From assembly GCF_003575965.1 (NCBI RefSeq), contig NZ_QWJJ01000008.1, positions 1-64,000 of the forward strand: 64,000 nucleotides of DNA, given 5' to 3'. Of the stretch, positions 22,510 through 30,978 are shown piece by piece (positions within the stretch are counted from its first letter, which is position 1; every line of letters starts with the position of its first letter). The notes beneath the pieces are model-generated. The model had not been told where the DNA came from, made no database searches, and saw nothing but the letters and a program-made list of their open reading frames with translations. Source of the DNA: Pseudooceanicola sediminis (GTDB lineage Bacteria; Pseudomonadota; Alphaproteobacteria; Rhodobacterales; Rhodobacteraceae). Made by a program: the position numbers and the translations under genes.

Positions 22510-25437
22510 ATGTGCGCCGACACGCCAGACACCACCGCCGAAACGCCGGACTACAAGTCCACCCTGAACCTGCCCAAGACCGATTTTCCGATGCGCGCGG
22601 GCCTGCCCAAGCGCGAGCCGGAATGGCTCGCCCGCTGGGACCAGATCGGCGTCTATGACCGCCTGCGCGAAAAGACAGGCCGGACCTCCTTCACCCTGCA
22701 TGACGGCCCCCCCTACGCCAACGGGCACCTGCACATCGGTCACGCGCTGAACAAGACGATCAAGGACATGATCGTACGGTCGCACCAGATGATGGGCCAC
22801 GACGCCCGCTATGTGCCCGGCTGGGATTGCCACGGCCTGCCCATCGAATGGAAGATCGAGGAGCAGTATCGCGCCAAGGGCAAGAACAAGGACGAGGTGC
22901 CTGTCGTCGACTTCCGCCAGGAATGCCGCCGCTTTGCCGAAGGCTGGGTCGACATCCAGCGCGACGAATTCAAGCGCCTCGGGATCACCGGCAACTGGGC
23001 CGATCCCTACCTGACGATGAACTTCCACGCCGAACGTGTCATCGCCGAGGAGTTCATGAAGTTCCTGATGAACGGCACGCTCTATCAGGGCTCCAAGCCC
23101 GTGATGTGGTCGCCCGTTGAAAAGACCGCCCTGGCCGAGGCCGAGGTCGAATATCACGACAAGGAAAGCCCGACGATCTGGGTCAAGTTCAAGGTCGTCG
23201 GTACCGGTGACGCCACGCTCGACGACGCCTATGTCGTGATCTGGACCACGACACCCTGGACGATGCCGTCGAACAAGGCCGTCGTCTATGGCGCCGACAT
23301 CTCCTACGGTCTGTACGAAATCACCGGCCGCCCCGAGGAATGCTGGGTCAACATCGGGGATCGCTACCTGCTGGCCGACAACCTGGCCGCCGACGTGCTG
23401 GGCCGGGCCCGTCTGGACGACACCATGTATCGCCGCCTGTGCGATGTGACGCCCGACGATCTGGCAAAGATCTCGCTCACCCACCCGCTCCACGGGGCCG
23501 AGGGTGGCATGGGCGAATGGGACGACATCCGCGATTTCCGCGCCGCCCCCTTCGTCACCGACACCGAGGGCACCGGCTTCGTGCATTGCGCGCCGTCCCA
23601 CGGGATGGAGGAGTATGAGCTCTACCGCGATCTCGGCATGCTGGAGCAGGTCATCACCTACAACGTGATGGACGACGGCTCCTTCCGCGACAGCCTGCCG
23701 TTTTTCGGCGGCAAGATGATCCTGAAACCCAACGGCAAGGAAGGCGACGCCAACGGCGCCGTCATCGCCAAGCTGGTCGAGGTCGGCGGCCTGCTGGCGC
23801 GCGGCAAGATCAAGCACTCCTACCCGCACTCCTGGCGTTCCAAGGCGCCGATCATCTATCGCAACACGCCACAGTGGTTCGCCGCCATCGACAAGCCTGC
23901 GGGCGGCAATGACACCCACGGCAAGACCATCCGCGAACGCGCCCTGACCTCGATCGACCAGCTGGTGAAATTCACCCCGCCATCGGGCCGCAACCGGCTC
24001 TATTCGATGATCGAATCCCGGCCTGACTGGGTGCTGTCGCGGCAACGTGCCTGGGGCGTGCCGCTGACCTGCTTCGTGAAAAAGGGTGCCCTGCCGACCG
24101 ACGCCGACTACCTGCTGCGCGACGACGCGGTCAACGCCCGCATCGCCGAGGCCTTCGAGGCCGAGGGCGCAGACGCCTGGTACGCCCCCGGTGCCAAGGA
24201 ACGCTTCATCGGCACCGCCGCCGATGCCGCCGCCTACGATCAGGTGTTCGACGTGCTCGACGTCTGGTTCGACAGCGGCTCGACCCACGCCTTCGTGCTG
24301 CGCGACCGGGCTGACGGCACCGAGGACGGCATCGCAGATGTCTACATGGAGGGCACCGACCAGCACCGCGGCTGGTTCCACTCCTCCCTGCTCGAGGCCT
24401 GCGGCACCCTGGGCCGCGCGCCCTACCGCAATGTCGTCACCCATGGCTTCACGCTGGATGCCAAGGGCAACAAGATGTCGAAATCTCTCGGCAACACCAT
24501 CGTGCCGGAAAAGATCGTCCAGCAATACGGTGCCGACATCCTGCGTCTCTGGGTCGCCCAGACGGATTACACCGCCGATCAGCGCATCGGCGACGAGATC
24601 CTGAAAGGCACCGCCGACAGCTACCGCCGGCTGCGCAACACCATGCGCTTCCTGCTCGGCAGCCTCGGTGATTTCCGAGAGGAAGACCGCGTCGCCCCCG
24701 CCGACATGCCCGAACTGGAACGCTGGGTGCTGCACCGCCTGTCCGAACTGGACGAGGTCGTGCGCACCGGCTACCGCGCCTTCGACTTTCAGGCGACCTT
24801 CCAGGCCGTGTTCAACTTTGCCACGGTCGAGCTTTCGGCCTTCTACTTCGACATCCGCAAGGACGCGCTCTATTGCGACGGCGACACGCTCCGCGCCAGA
24901 TCGGCCCGCACCGTGCTCGACCTTCTGTTCCACCGCCTGACCAGCTGGCTTGCGCCGATCCTGGTCTTCACGATGGAGGAAGTCTGGCTTGAACGCTTCC
25001 CCGGCGACACCAGCTCGATCCACCTGACCGACTTCGCCGATACCCCGTCGGACTGGCGCGACCCCGCGTTGGCGGCGAAATGGGCCAAGGTGCGTCAGGC
25101 CCGCCGCGTCGTCACGGCCGCGCTGGAACTGCAACGGGTGGAAAAGGTCATCGGCGCCTCGCTTGAGGCCGCGCCCGTGGTGCATGTCGACGACCCCGAG
25201 ACGCTGGCGGCCCTGAAATCCGTCGCGTTCGAGGATGTCTGCATCACCTCGGGTCTCAGCCTGACCGCCGATCCGGCCCCGGCCGAGGCGTTCCGCATGG
25301 CCGAGGTGCCCGGCATCGCCGTCGTGTTCGACGCCGCAGAGGGCGAGAAATGCCAACGTTGCTGGAAGATCCTGCCCGACGTCGGCACCCATGCGCACGC
25401 CGGCGTATGTGGGCGCTGTGACGAGGCGCTCGGCTGA
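22510..25437 (+). CDS. ileS: Isoleucyl-tRNA synthetase
   Basis: A 975-residue class I aminoacyl-tRNA synthetase of normal bacterial length. HIGH is at residues 75-78 within PPYANGHLHIGHALNKT. The large editing insertion contains TTTPWTMPSNKAVVY and EGTGFVHCAPSHG. KMSKS is at 655-659, followed by the anticodon-binding domain. A C-terminal zinc finger, CQRCW...CGRC, ends the protein. It charges tRNA-Ile in the cytoplasm. It is a single-gene unit with a strong terminator after it and a probable isoleucine-sensing leader before it. Confidence 0.98.
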   Translation: MCADTPDTTAETPDYKSTLNLPKTDFPMRAGLPKREPEWLARWDQIGVYDRLREKTGRTSFTLHDGPPYANGHLHIGHALNKTIKDMIVRSHQMMGHDARYVPGWDCHGLPIEWKIEEQYRAKGKNKDEVPVVDFRQECRRFAEGWVDIQRDEFKRLGITGNWADPYLTMNFHAERVIAEEFMKFLMNGTLYQGSKPVMWSPVEKTALAEAEVEYHDKESPTIWVKFKVVGTGDATLDDAYVVIWTTTPWTMPSNKAVVYGADISYGLYEITGRPEECWVNIGDRYLLADNLAADVLGRARLDDTMYRRLCDVTPDDLAKISLTHPLHGAEGGMGEWDDIRDFRAAPFVTDTEGTGFVHCAPSHGMEEYELYRDLGMLEQVITYNVMDDGSFRDSLPFFGGKMILKPNGKEGDANGAVIAKLVEVGGLLARGKIKHSYPHSWRSKAPIIYRNTPQWFAAIDKPAGGNDTHGKTIRERALTSIDQLVKFTPPSGRNRLYSMIESRPDWVLSRQRAWGVPLTCFVKKGALPTDADYLLRDDAVNARIAEAFEAEGADAWYAPGAKERFIGTAADAAAYDQVFDVLDVWFDSGSTHAFVLRDRADGTEDGIADVYMEGTDQHRGWFHSSLLEACGTLGRAPYRNVVTHGFTLDAKGNKMSKSLGNTIVPEKIVQQYGADILRLWVAQTDYTADQRIGDEILKGTADSYRRLRNTMRFLLGSLGDFREEDRVAPADMPELERWVLHRLSELDEVVRTGYRAFDFQATFQAVFNFATVELSAFYFDIRKDALYCDGDTLRARSARTVLDLLFHRLTSWLAPILVFTMEEVWLERFPGDTSSIHLTDFADTPSDWRDPALAAKWAKVRQARRVVTAALELQRVEKVIGASLEAAPVVHVDDPETLAALKSVAFEDVCITSGLSLTADPAPAEAFRMAEVPGIAVVFDAAEGEKCQRCWKILPDVGTHAHAGVCGRCDEALG

Positions 25438-25471
25438 CGCGACGCCCGGCCCACCCCTGACCTGAAACGCG

Positions 25472-25507
25472 AAACCCCCGGCAGTCCGCGCGACTGCCGG
25501 GGGTTTT
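25472..25507 (+). terminator. Intrinsic terminator after ileS
   Basis: A perfect 14-pair stem (25472-25485 with 25493-25506), a seven-base loop and TTTT at the 3' end. It lies about 35 bases after the ileS stop. The convergent hypothetical gene ends 24 bases further on and may use it in the other direction. Confidence 0.9.
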
Positions 25508-25530
25508 GCATGTCAGGGCCACACCTGCGC

Positions 25531-25989
25531 TCAGGCGGCCAGCCGCACCCTTGGCTGAACCAATGTCGCCAGTTGCTGTACCAGCGCATAGATCTGGAAC
25601 GCGTTGTCCGACCCGCTGTCGCCCGCACGGCTGGCCTGCGCCACCAATCCCTGAAACAGGCTGACAGGGTCCATGCGCGGCGCGTTGTTGCTGAAAGACT
25701 CCTCGGCGCGCTCGGCCTGATCTGCGGGATCGGGCAGCGCGTCATGATGGGCCAGCGCCTCGTGCACCCGGTCATGCGGTCCCGGGGCATTCTCCGGCGC
25801 CCGATCCGGTGCACGTCCCGGCACCGGCAGCGCCAGCAATCCCACCGGCTCCATCGCGGCCATCGCCTCGACCGGCGGCACCAGCGCGTTGGACCCCGCC
25901 ACCGTCCGGGTGTCAGGGTCCGCACCGGCCACGCTTGCGCGTGGCTCCACCGGCGTCACGATGCGAACAGAGGTCTGTATCTCGATCAT
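25531..25989 (-). CDS. Conserved-looking hypothetical protein
   Basis: A 152-residue soluble protein that I do not recognise. It has an Ala/Pro-rich N-terminal half (MIEIQTSVRIVTPVEP, then low-complexity Pro/Ala/Arg stretches) and a C-terminal helical part ending FQIYALVQQLATLVQPRVRLAA. There is no signal peptide or membrane segment. AAAGGAG lies eight bases before the ATG at 25989, which together with the codon use supports it as a real gene. It stands alone, convergent with ileS and divergent from ogt. Confidence 0.7.
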   Translation of the reverse strand: MIEIQTSVRIVTPVEPRASVAGADPDTRTVAGSNALVPPVEAMAAMEPVGLLALPVPGRAPDRAPENAPGPHDRVHEALAHHDALPDPADQAERAEESFSNNAPRMDPVSLFQGLVAQASRAGDSGSDNAFQIYALVQQLATLVQPRVRLAA

Positions 25990-26362
25990 GTCACCGGCTC
26001 CTTTCCCGCTGCTGAACACGTAAGACAAACCTGACCGGCAAAGATGACCGAAATCTTGAATCGGTGCTGAATCGCCGCGCCGATCTGCCCCGCCGCCCTG
26101 CCCCTCCGCCTTGTCGTGAGTCTGGCGGTCACACAGGGCGATGCCGCGCCCGGGTCGCGCCGCCACAGGATGACCAAGTTTTGTGCAGCCGCGTTAACCT
26201 TTGGCCCATGCTGCACCGCGGCGCGAACGCTGCGTTCATCTGGCCTGCCCCGGCGACACACCGAAAGATCGCCGCACGAATACCGACGTGATACCGACGT
26301 AGGTACCGACATGAAATCGAGCTGAAATTGCCCCGTGATTCGTGCGCACCGGAAAGGTTAAG
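25990..26362. other. Intergenic region between hypothetical gene and ogt
   Basis: This region must contain the two divergent promoters. It includes a short imperfect tandem repeat, TACCGACGTGA / TACCGACGTAGG / TACCGACATGA, at 26281-26314. No gene or RNA is evident. Confidence 0.4.
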
Positions 26363-26830
26363 ATGCCCACAGCCTGCCTCGACACGCCGACCGGCCCTCT
26401 TCGCCTGACCGAAGAAGACGGCGCCATCACGCGCCTGTCCTGGTGCCTCGGGCAGGCAGACCTTGGGGGGCCCGCGCCGACGCCGCTGCTGGCGACGGCG
26501 CTTAATCAACTGCGTGCCTATTTCGCCGGAACGCTTCGCACCTTCGACCTGCCGCTGCGCGTCGCAGGATCGGATCTGCAACGCGCCGTCTGCACGGTTA
26601 TGCAGGGCATTCCCTATGGTGAAACAATGACTTATGGCGACATCGCGCGTCGGCTGGATCGCCCGGCGCAGGCGATTGGGCAGGCCTGCGGCGGCAATCC
26701 GATCCCGGTGATCATTCCCTGCCATCGCGTTCTGGGGGCCAATGGCCTGGGCGGTTTTTCTGGTCAGGGCGGCGTCGAAACCAAGATCGCCCTGTTGCGG
26801 CTCGAAGGCGCCGCGTCGCTGTTGATCTGA
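26363..26830 (+). CDS. ogt: Methylated-DNA--protein-cysteine methyltransferase
   Basis: A 155-residue DNA repair protein that removes alkyl groups from O6-alkylguanine by transfer to its own Cys. The active-site motif is IPCHRV with Cys120, followed by LGANGLGGFSGQGGVETKIALLRLEG. The DNA-binding helix region VMQGIPYGETMTYGDIARRLDRPAQAIGQACGGNP is typical. The start at 26363 has GGAAAGG five bases upstream; a GTG 21 bases earlier lacks such a site. The gene stands alone, with no Ada-type regulatory domain. Confidence 0.95.
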   Translation: MPTACLDTPTGPLRLTEEDGAITRLSWCLGQADLGGPAPTPLLATALNQLRAYFAGTLRTFDLPLRVAGSDLQRAVCTVMQGIPYGETMTYGDIARRLDRPAQAIGQACGGNPIPVIIPCHRVLGANGLGGFSGQGGVETKIALLRLEGAASLLI

Positions 26831-26846
26831 CGGCCCCGGATACGAA

Positions 26847-26873
26847 AAATGCCCGCGACCAGCGCAGGCATTT
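26847..26873. terminator. Bidirectional hairpin between ogt and phaZ
   Basis: AAATGCCCGCG and CGCAGGCATTT pair over 11 bases with one mismatch around a five-base loop. It lies between two convergent genes, with A/T at both outer ends, so it can end transcripts from both sides. Confidence 0.75.
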
Positions 26874-26912
26874 CCCTTTGTTTCCGGGCAGTTGGCAGCC
26901 TCAGGTCACGGC

Positions 26913-28184
26913 TCAGGTCACGGCGGTCAGCTTGGCCTTGGGGCCTTGTTTCCTGCCCGCGTTCTGGTCAATGAACTCCAGCACCAGGGGTCGGATGTTG
27001 TTGCGCCAGGACGATCCGGCAAAGATGCCATAGTGCCCCGCGCCCGGCTCAAGGTGGCTGGCCTTCTTGCTCGCATCCAGCCCGGTCAGCAGATCCAGCG
27101 CCGCAACGCATTGACCCGGCGCGGAAATATCGTCCTTCTCGCCCTCGACGGTCTTGACGGCCACGTCGGTAATCTTGCCGATATCCACCTGATGCCCGTT
27201 GATGGTGAAGGTATTGCTGGCGATCTCGGAGTTCTTGAAGATCCGCTCGACCGTCGACAGATAGAACTCTGCCGTCATGTCCATCACCGCAAGGTATTCA
27301 TCGTAAAAGCGATTGTGCGGATCGTGGTCCGACGCTTCGCCGCGGGCCACGCGAAAGATCTGTTCGTTGAATGCCTTGGCATGACGATCCGCGTTCATCG
27401 AGATGAAGGACGTCAGCTGTAGCAGCCCCGGATAGACGCGCCGCCCGATGCCCTTGTACTTGGTGCCAACCCTTTGAATCATCATCTCTTCCAGCTGGCC
27501 CATCTGGACCCGGTTGCCGAAATCGGTGACCTCTGTCGGGGTCGCGTCGGGATCGATCGGACCGCCGATCAGGGTCAGCGTGCTGGGCTGCGCCTCGGGA
27601 AAGATCTCGGCCAGATAGGCCGTTGCCGCCAGCGTCAGAGGCGCCGGCTGGCACACCGCGATGACGTTGATCTCCGGCCCCAGCTCCTTCATGAAATCAA
27701 CGAGGTACAGGGTGTAATCCTCGATATCGAACTTGCCCTCGCTGACCGGGATGTCACGGGCATTGTGCCAGTCGGTGATATAGACCTCGCAGTCGGGCAG
27801 CAGCGACACCACGGTCGAGCGCAGCAGCGTCGCATAGTGCCCCGACATCGGCGCGACCAGCAGAACCTTGCGGGCCCGCTCGGCCCGGTCCTGGACGCGG
27901 AAATGGATCAGGTCGCCAAAGGGCCGGGTGATCACCTGCTCGACGCTGACAAGGTGGTCGCGGCCATCCTCGCAGGCGACCGAATGAATGCCCCAATCCG
28001 GCTTGATCACCATCCGCTTGAACGCCCGCTCGGTCACCTCGCCCCAGGCAGACATCATCGTCAGCATCGGGTTCGACGCCAGCGCGAAGGCCGGGTAGGA
28101 CGCAAAGCTCAGCGCCGACGCGCCCATCCATTGCTGGGTATTGCGCATGGTCTCCATAAGGTCGTAGCTTGCCATAAAGCGCAT
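26913..28184 (-). CDS. phaZ: Intracellular polyhydroxyalkanoate depolymerase
   Basis: A 423-residue protein of the intracellular PhaZ family, which degrades polyhydroxyalkanoate granules. Characteristic parts are MRFMASYDLMETMRNTQQWMG, VLLVAPMSGHYATLLRSTVVSLLPDCEVYITDWHNARDIPV, VIAVCQPAPLTLAATAYLAE (the nucleophile region, with Cys in place of Ser as usual for this family) and PGAGHYGIFAGSSWR for the catalytic His. The start at 28184 has AAAGGAG six bases upstream. It is divergent from phaC and shares a 133-base control region containing one PhaR-type site. Confidence 0.95.
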   Translation of the reverse strand: MRFMASYDLMETMRNTQQWMGASALSFASYPAFALASNPMLTMMSAWGEVTERAFKRMVIKPDWGIHSVACEDGRDHLVSVEQVITRPFGDLIHFRVQDRAERARKVLLVAPMSGHYATLLRSTVVSLLPDCEVYITDWHNARDIPVSEGKFDIEDYTLYLVDFMKELGPEINVIAVCQPAPLTLAATAYLAEIFPEAQPSTLTLIGGPIDPDATPTEVTDFGNRVQMGQLEEMMIQRVGTKYKGIGRRVYPGLLQLTSFISMNADRHAKAFNEQIFRVARGEASDHDPHNRFYDEYLAVMDMTAEFYLSTVERIFKNSEIASNTFTINGHQVDIGKITDVAVKTVEGEKDDISAPGQCVAALDLLTGLDASKKASHLEPGAGHYGIFAGSSWRNNIRPLVLEFIDQNAGRKQGPKAKLTAVT

Positions 28185-28284
28185 AGGCGTCTCCTTTTTG
28201 CGGGGCAAAACCCGGCGGTTAGGTAACATGGGCATGGCGGAAAGGTGGTATCCTGATACGACCGATCACCCGGATCGCCACATG

Positions 28285-28295
28285 CTGCAAAGCAG
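28285..28295. promoter_or_regulatory. PhaR-type operator in the phaZ-phaC gap
   Basis: CTGC-AAA-GCAG is an exact match to CTGC-N3-GCAG, the site reported for PhaR of Paracoccus denitrificans. It lies 22 bases before the phaC start, downstream of where the phaC promoter should be and inside the shared phaZ-phaC control region. Confidence 0.65.
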
Positions 28296-28317
28296 AAAAT
28301 AGAGGGGAATCGTTAAC

Positions 28318-30126
28318 ATGACAACACAAGAGACAGTTGGCGACGTGACGACTTCTGGAGAAAACCTCGAAAAACTCAATGAAAACCTGGCGAGAGTGGA
28401 CGCTCTCACGCAAAGATTTCTTGCTGCGCTACAGCAAAAGCAGGGCAGCCGCCCCGAACTGAACGGCCCGGATCCATCGTTGTTCGCCAAGGCCGCGGGC
28501 GCCTACTGGAGCGAGATGCTGCAAAACCCCGCGCGCATCTTTGAACATCAGCTGGAATACTGGGGCAATTCGGTAAAGCATTTTCTTGAGGCGCAGCAGG
28601 CATTTGCAGCGGGAAAGTTGCAGGCACCCAGCGATTCCGGCCCCGATGATCCGCGCTTTCGCAACCCGCTGTGGAAAACGCATCCCTATTTCAACTACAT
28701 CAAGCAGCAGTACCAGCTGAACGCCAGCGCCGTCGCCAAGGCAGTCGAGGATGCCGAGGACATGAGCACGGTCGAAAAGGCCCGCCTGGCCTATTTCGCG
28801 CGCCAGATCGTCGACCTGATGGCGCCGACGAATTTTCTAGCCACCAACCCCGACGCGCTGGAGCGCGCGATTGAAACCGATGGCGAAAGCCTGGTGAAGG
28901 GCCTTGAAAATCTGGTCGCCGATCTTGAACACAACAATGGCGAAATGTTGGTGCGGCTGGCGGACGACAGCGCGTTCAAGCTGGGCGAAAACGTCGCCAC
29001 CGCGGCGGGCGAAGTGGTCTATCGCAACCGCATGATCGAGCTTATCCAATACGCGCCAGGCACCGAAAAGGTCCACGCCACACCGCTGATCATCTTTCCG
29101 CCCTGGATCAACAAGTTCTATATCCTCGACCTCAAGGAAAAGAACTCGCTCATCCGGTGGATTACCGACCAGGGCTTTACCCTGTTCGTGGTGTCATGGG
29201 TCAACCCGGATGCGACCTACCGTGAGGTCGGGCTGGAGGACTACATCGAAGACGGCTATCTGGCCGCCATCGAGCAGGTCAAGCAGATCACCGGCCAGAA
29301 GCAGGTCAACACCGTCGGATATTGCATTGGCGGCACCACCCTGAACCTTGTTCTGGCCCTGCTGAAAAAACGCAAGGATCGCTCCGTCAAGTCGGCCACC
29401 TTCTTTACCACGCTGACGGATTTCTCGGATCAGGGCGATTTCACGCCCTTCCTGCAAGACGATTTCATCGACGGCATCGAGGCAGATGTGCGCGAGGTCG
29501 GCATCCTGCGCAGTCACATCATGTCGCGCACGTTTTCCTTTCTGCGCTCAAACGACCTCGTCTATCAGCCTGCGATCCGATCCTACATGCTGGGCGAGGC
29601 ACCGCCGGCCTTTGATTTGCTGTACTGGAACGGCGACGGTACCAACCTGCCCGCGCGCATGGCGGTGCAGTACCTGCGCCGGCTGTGCCAGGGCAATGAA
29701 TTCACCACTGATGGCATGGACCTGTTGGGCGAACATCTGCACATCAGCGATGTCACCGTCCCCATCTGCGCCATTACCTGCGAGACGGATCATATCGCGG
29801 CCTGGCGCAGCGCCTATCGCGGCTTCATGCAGACCAAGTCCAAGGATCGAACGTTCATCGTTTCGCAATCGGGTCACATCGCCGGGATCGTCAATCCACC
29901 GTCGAAAAAGAAATACGGCCACTACACCAATGCCGCCCTGCCCGAGACGGCGCAGGAATGGATGGATGGCGCGACCTTTACCGACGGATCGTGGTGGCCG
30001 AAATGGGGCGAATGGCTGGCGGGCAAATCCGGCTCGATGGTTCCCGCCAGGACGCCCGGCGATTCGTCTCATCCGCCGCTTTGCCCGGCACCGGGAACTT
30101 ACGTGGCGGCACCCCTGCCAAAGTAG
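28318..30126 (+). CDS. phaC: Class I polyhydroxyalkanoate synthase
   Basis: A 602-residue synthase that polymerises hydroxyacyl-CoA into storage polyester on granules. The lipase-like box is GYCIGG with the nucleophile Cys336. The other catalytic residues are Asp491 (CETDHIAAWRSAY) and His520 (SQSGHIAGIVNPP). Length and motifs fit class I enzymes with a single subunit type. AGGGGAA lies eight bases before the ATG. It is followed by phaP and phaR on the same strand, but each of those has its own control signals. Confidence 0.97.
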   Translation: MTTQETVGDVTTSGENLEKLNENLARVDALTQRFLAALQQKQGSRPELNGPDPSLFAKAAGAYWSEMLQNPARIFEHQLEYWGNSVKHFLEAQQAFAAGKLQAPSDSGPDDPRFRNPLWKTHPYFNYIKQQYQLNASAVAKAVEDAEDMSTVEKARLAYFARQIVDLMAPTNFLATNPDALERAIETDGESLVKGLENLVADLEHNNGEMLVRLADDSAFKLGENVATAAGEVVYRNRMIELIQYAPGTEKVHATPLIIFPPWINKFYILDLKEKNSLIRWITDQGFTLFVVSWVNPDATYREVGLEDYIEDGYLAAIEQVKQITGQKQVNTVGYCIGGTTLNLVLALLKKRKDRSVKSATFFTTLTDFSDQGDFTPFLQDDFIDGIEADVREVGILRSHIMSRTFSFLRSNDLVYQPAIRSYMLGEAPPAFDLLYWNGDGTNLPARMAVQYLRRLCQGNEFTTDGMDLLGEHLHISDVTVPICAITCETDHIAAWRSAYRGFMQTKSKDRTFIVSQSGHIAGIVNPPSKKKYGHYTNAALPETAQEWMDGATFTDGSWWPKWGEWLAGKSGSMVPARTPGDSSHPPLCPAPGTYVAAPLPK

Positions 30127-30159
30127 ACGCATCCTATCTCCCTATGATTGTGGAGTTTT

Positions 30160-30170
30160 CTGCGCCGCAG
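30160..30170. promoter_or_regulatory. PhaR-type operator 1 upstream of phaP
   Basis: CTGC-GCC-GCAG is an exact CTGC-N3-GCAG match. It sits just upstream of the predicted phaP -35 box, and its start is 28 bases from that of the second site. Together the two sites form a 10-base inverted repeat. Confidence 0.75.
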
Positions 30171-30179
30171 AAAAAATAC

Positions 30180-30208
30180 TTGATTTGCTGCGGCGCAGCA
30201 TTCATATT
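30180..30208 (+). promoter_or_regulatory. Predicted phaP promoter with embedded operator
   Basis: TTGATT (30180-30185), a 17-base spacer and CATATT (30203-30208), each 4 of 6 to the housekeeping consensus. The second PhaR-type site lies wholly inside the spacer, so bound PhaR would block RNA polymerase directly. This fits derepression of phasin when PhaR is titrated by polyester granules. Confidence 0.55.
30188..30198. promoter_or_regulatory. PhaR-type operator 2 upstream of phaP
   Basis: CTGC-GGC-GCAG is an exact CTGC-N3-GCAG match between the predicted -35 and -10 boxes of phaP. Confidence 0.75.
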
Positions 30209-30271
30209 GGGGTCAACGCCAAAGCTAGCGGGATGCAAAGTATGCCCCGCACCAAGAAGAGGATTTTAGAC

Positions 30272-30715
30272 ATGGCCAAGACACAAGATTTCTCCGAGAT
30301 CATGAAAGACTTCATGGGCGCATTCCCTGTTGATACGTCCTCCATGGAAGACGCCTTCAAAACGCAGGCAGCCCTGGGCGAAAAGCTCTCCGGCGTCGCG
30401 ATTGAAGCAGCCGGCAAATCCACGGACCTGTCGACCAAATGGACCAAGGAAGCCCTGACCAAGATCTCCGAGCTGTCCAAAGCCAAAAGCGAACCGGCCG
30501 ATTATGCCAAGGCAATGACCGATTTCGCGTCGGCCTACGCCGAAATGTCGGCAGAAAACATGGCGGCCTTCGCTGAGATTGCCAAGAAAGTTCAGACCGA
30601 CACCGTCGAACTGATGATGGCAGCCGGCAAGGACATGACCGAGGAAGCTTCGGCAGCGATGCAGAAAGCAACCAAGGACGCCACGACCGCGGCCAAGAAA
30701 ACCGCAGCTAAGTAA
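30272..30715 (+). CDS. phaP: Phasin (polyhydroxyalkanoate granule protein)
   Basis: A 147-residue helical, Ala/Lys/Met-rich protein without membrane segments. It carries the phasin pattern: MAKTQDFSEIMKDFMGAFPVD, then a long amphipathic region, and an Ala/Lys tail ending TTAAKKTAAK. Phasins coat polyester granules and set their size. The start at 30272 has GAGGA eight bases upstream. It sits between phaC and phaR with its own promoter and two terminators after it, so it can be expressed strongly and separately. Confidence 0.92.
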   Translation: MAKTQDFSEIMKDFMGAFPVDTSSMEDAFKTQAALGEKLSGVAIEAAGKSTDLSTKWTKEALTKISELSKAKSEPADYAKAMTDFASAYAEMSAENMAAFAEIAKKVQTDTVELMMAAGKDMTEEASAAMQKATKDATTAAKKTAAK

Positions 30716-30780
30716 TTCCTTTCCTCCCAAGGAATTTGCGCCCCAGTGCTCCTCCCCCTTTGACAGGGCGCGATCAAGAA

Positions 30781-30814
30781 GGGCGGGTCCTCGGACCCGT
30801 CCTATTTGTTTGTG
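30781..30814 (+). terminator. Terminator after phaP
   Basis: A nine-pair stem, GGGCGGGTC / GACCCGTCC (one G-T pair), with a CTCG tetraloop, followed by a T-rich tail at 30803-30814. It lies about 65 bases after the phaP stop. Confidence 0.8.
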
Positions 30815-30890
30815 GAACGGGGCCATACCGTACGCCAGCGTACTGACCTAAGCCTGTTTCGCGGGTCACGTTTCAGGGTGTTTTTGAATT

Positions 30891-30924
30891 GCGCAGAGGC
30901 GAGAGTCTCTGCGCTTTCTTTTTG
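30891..30924 (+). terminator. Second terminator, upstream of phaR
   Basis: GCGCAGAG and CTCTGCGC form a perfect eight-pair stem with an eight-base loop, followed by TTTCTTTTTG. It insulates phaR from phaP readthrough. If phaR were transcribed from further upstream it could act as an attenuator. Confidence 0.85.
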
Positions 30925-30947
30925 TCTGACAGTGCACTAGGCTTTGC

Positions 30948-30959
30948 TGCAGCGCTGCA
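30948..30959. promoter_or_regulatory. TGC-rich palindrome before phaR
   Basis: TGCAGCGCTGCA is a perfect 12-base palindrome 19 bases before the phaR start. It is TGC-rich like the PhaR sites but has a different spacing, so it could be an autoregulatory site of lower affinity. Confidence 0.45.
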
Positions 30960-30978
30960 TTTTCGGGAGGGTACGCCA

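Noticed and set aside
22342-25398. A 1018-codon open frame on the minus strand
   Set aside because: It is exactly opposite ileS, and its Gly/Val/His-rich product has no recognisable domain. It is a shadow of the ileS codon pattern.
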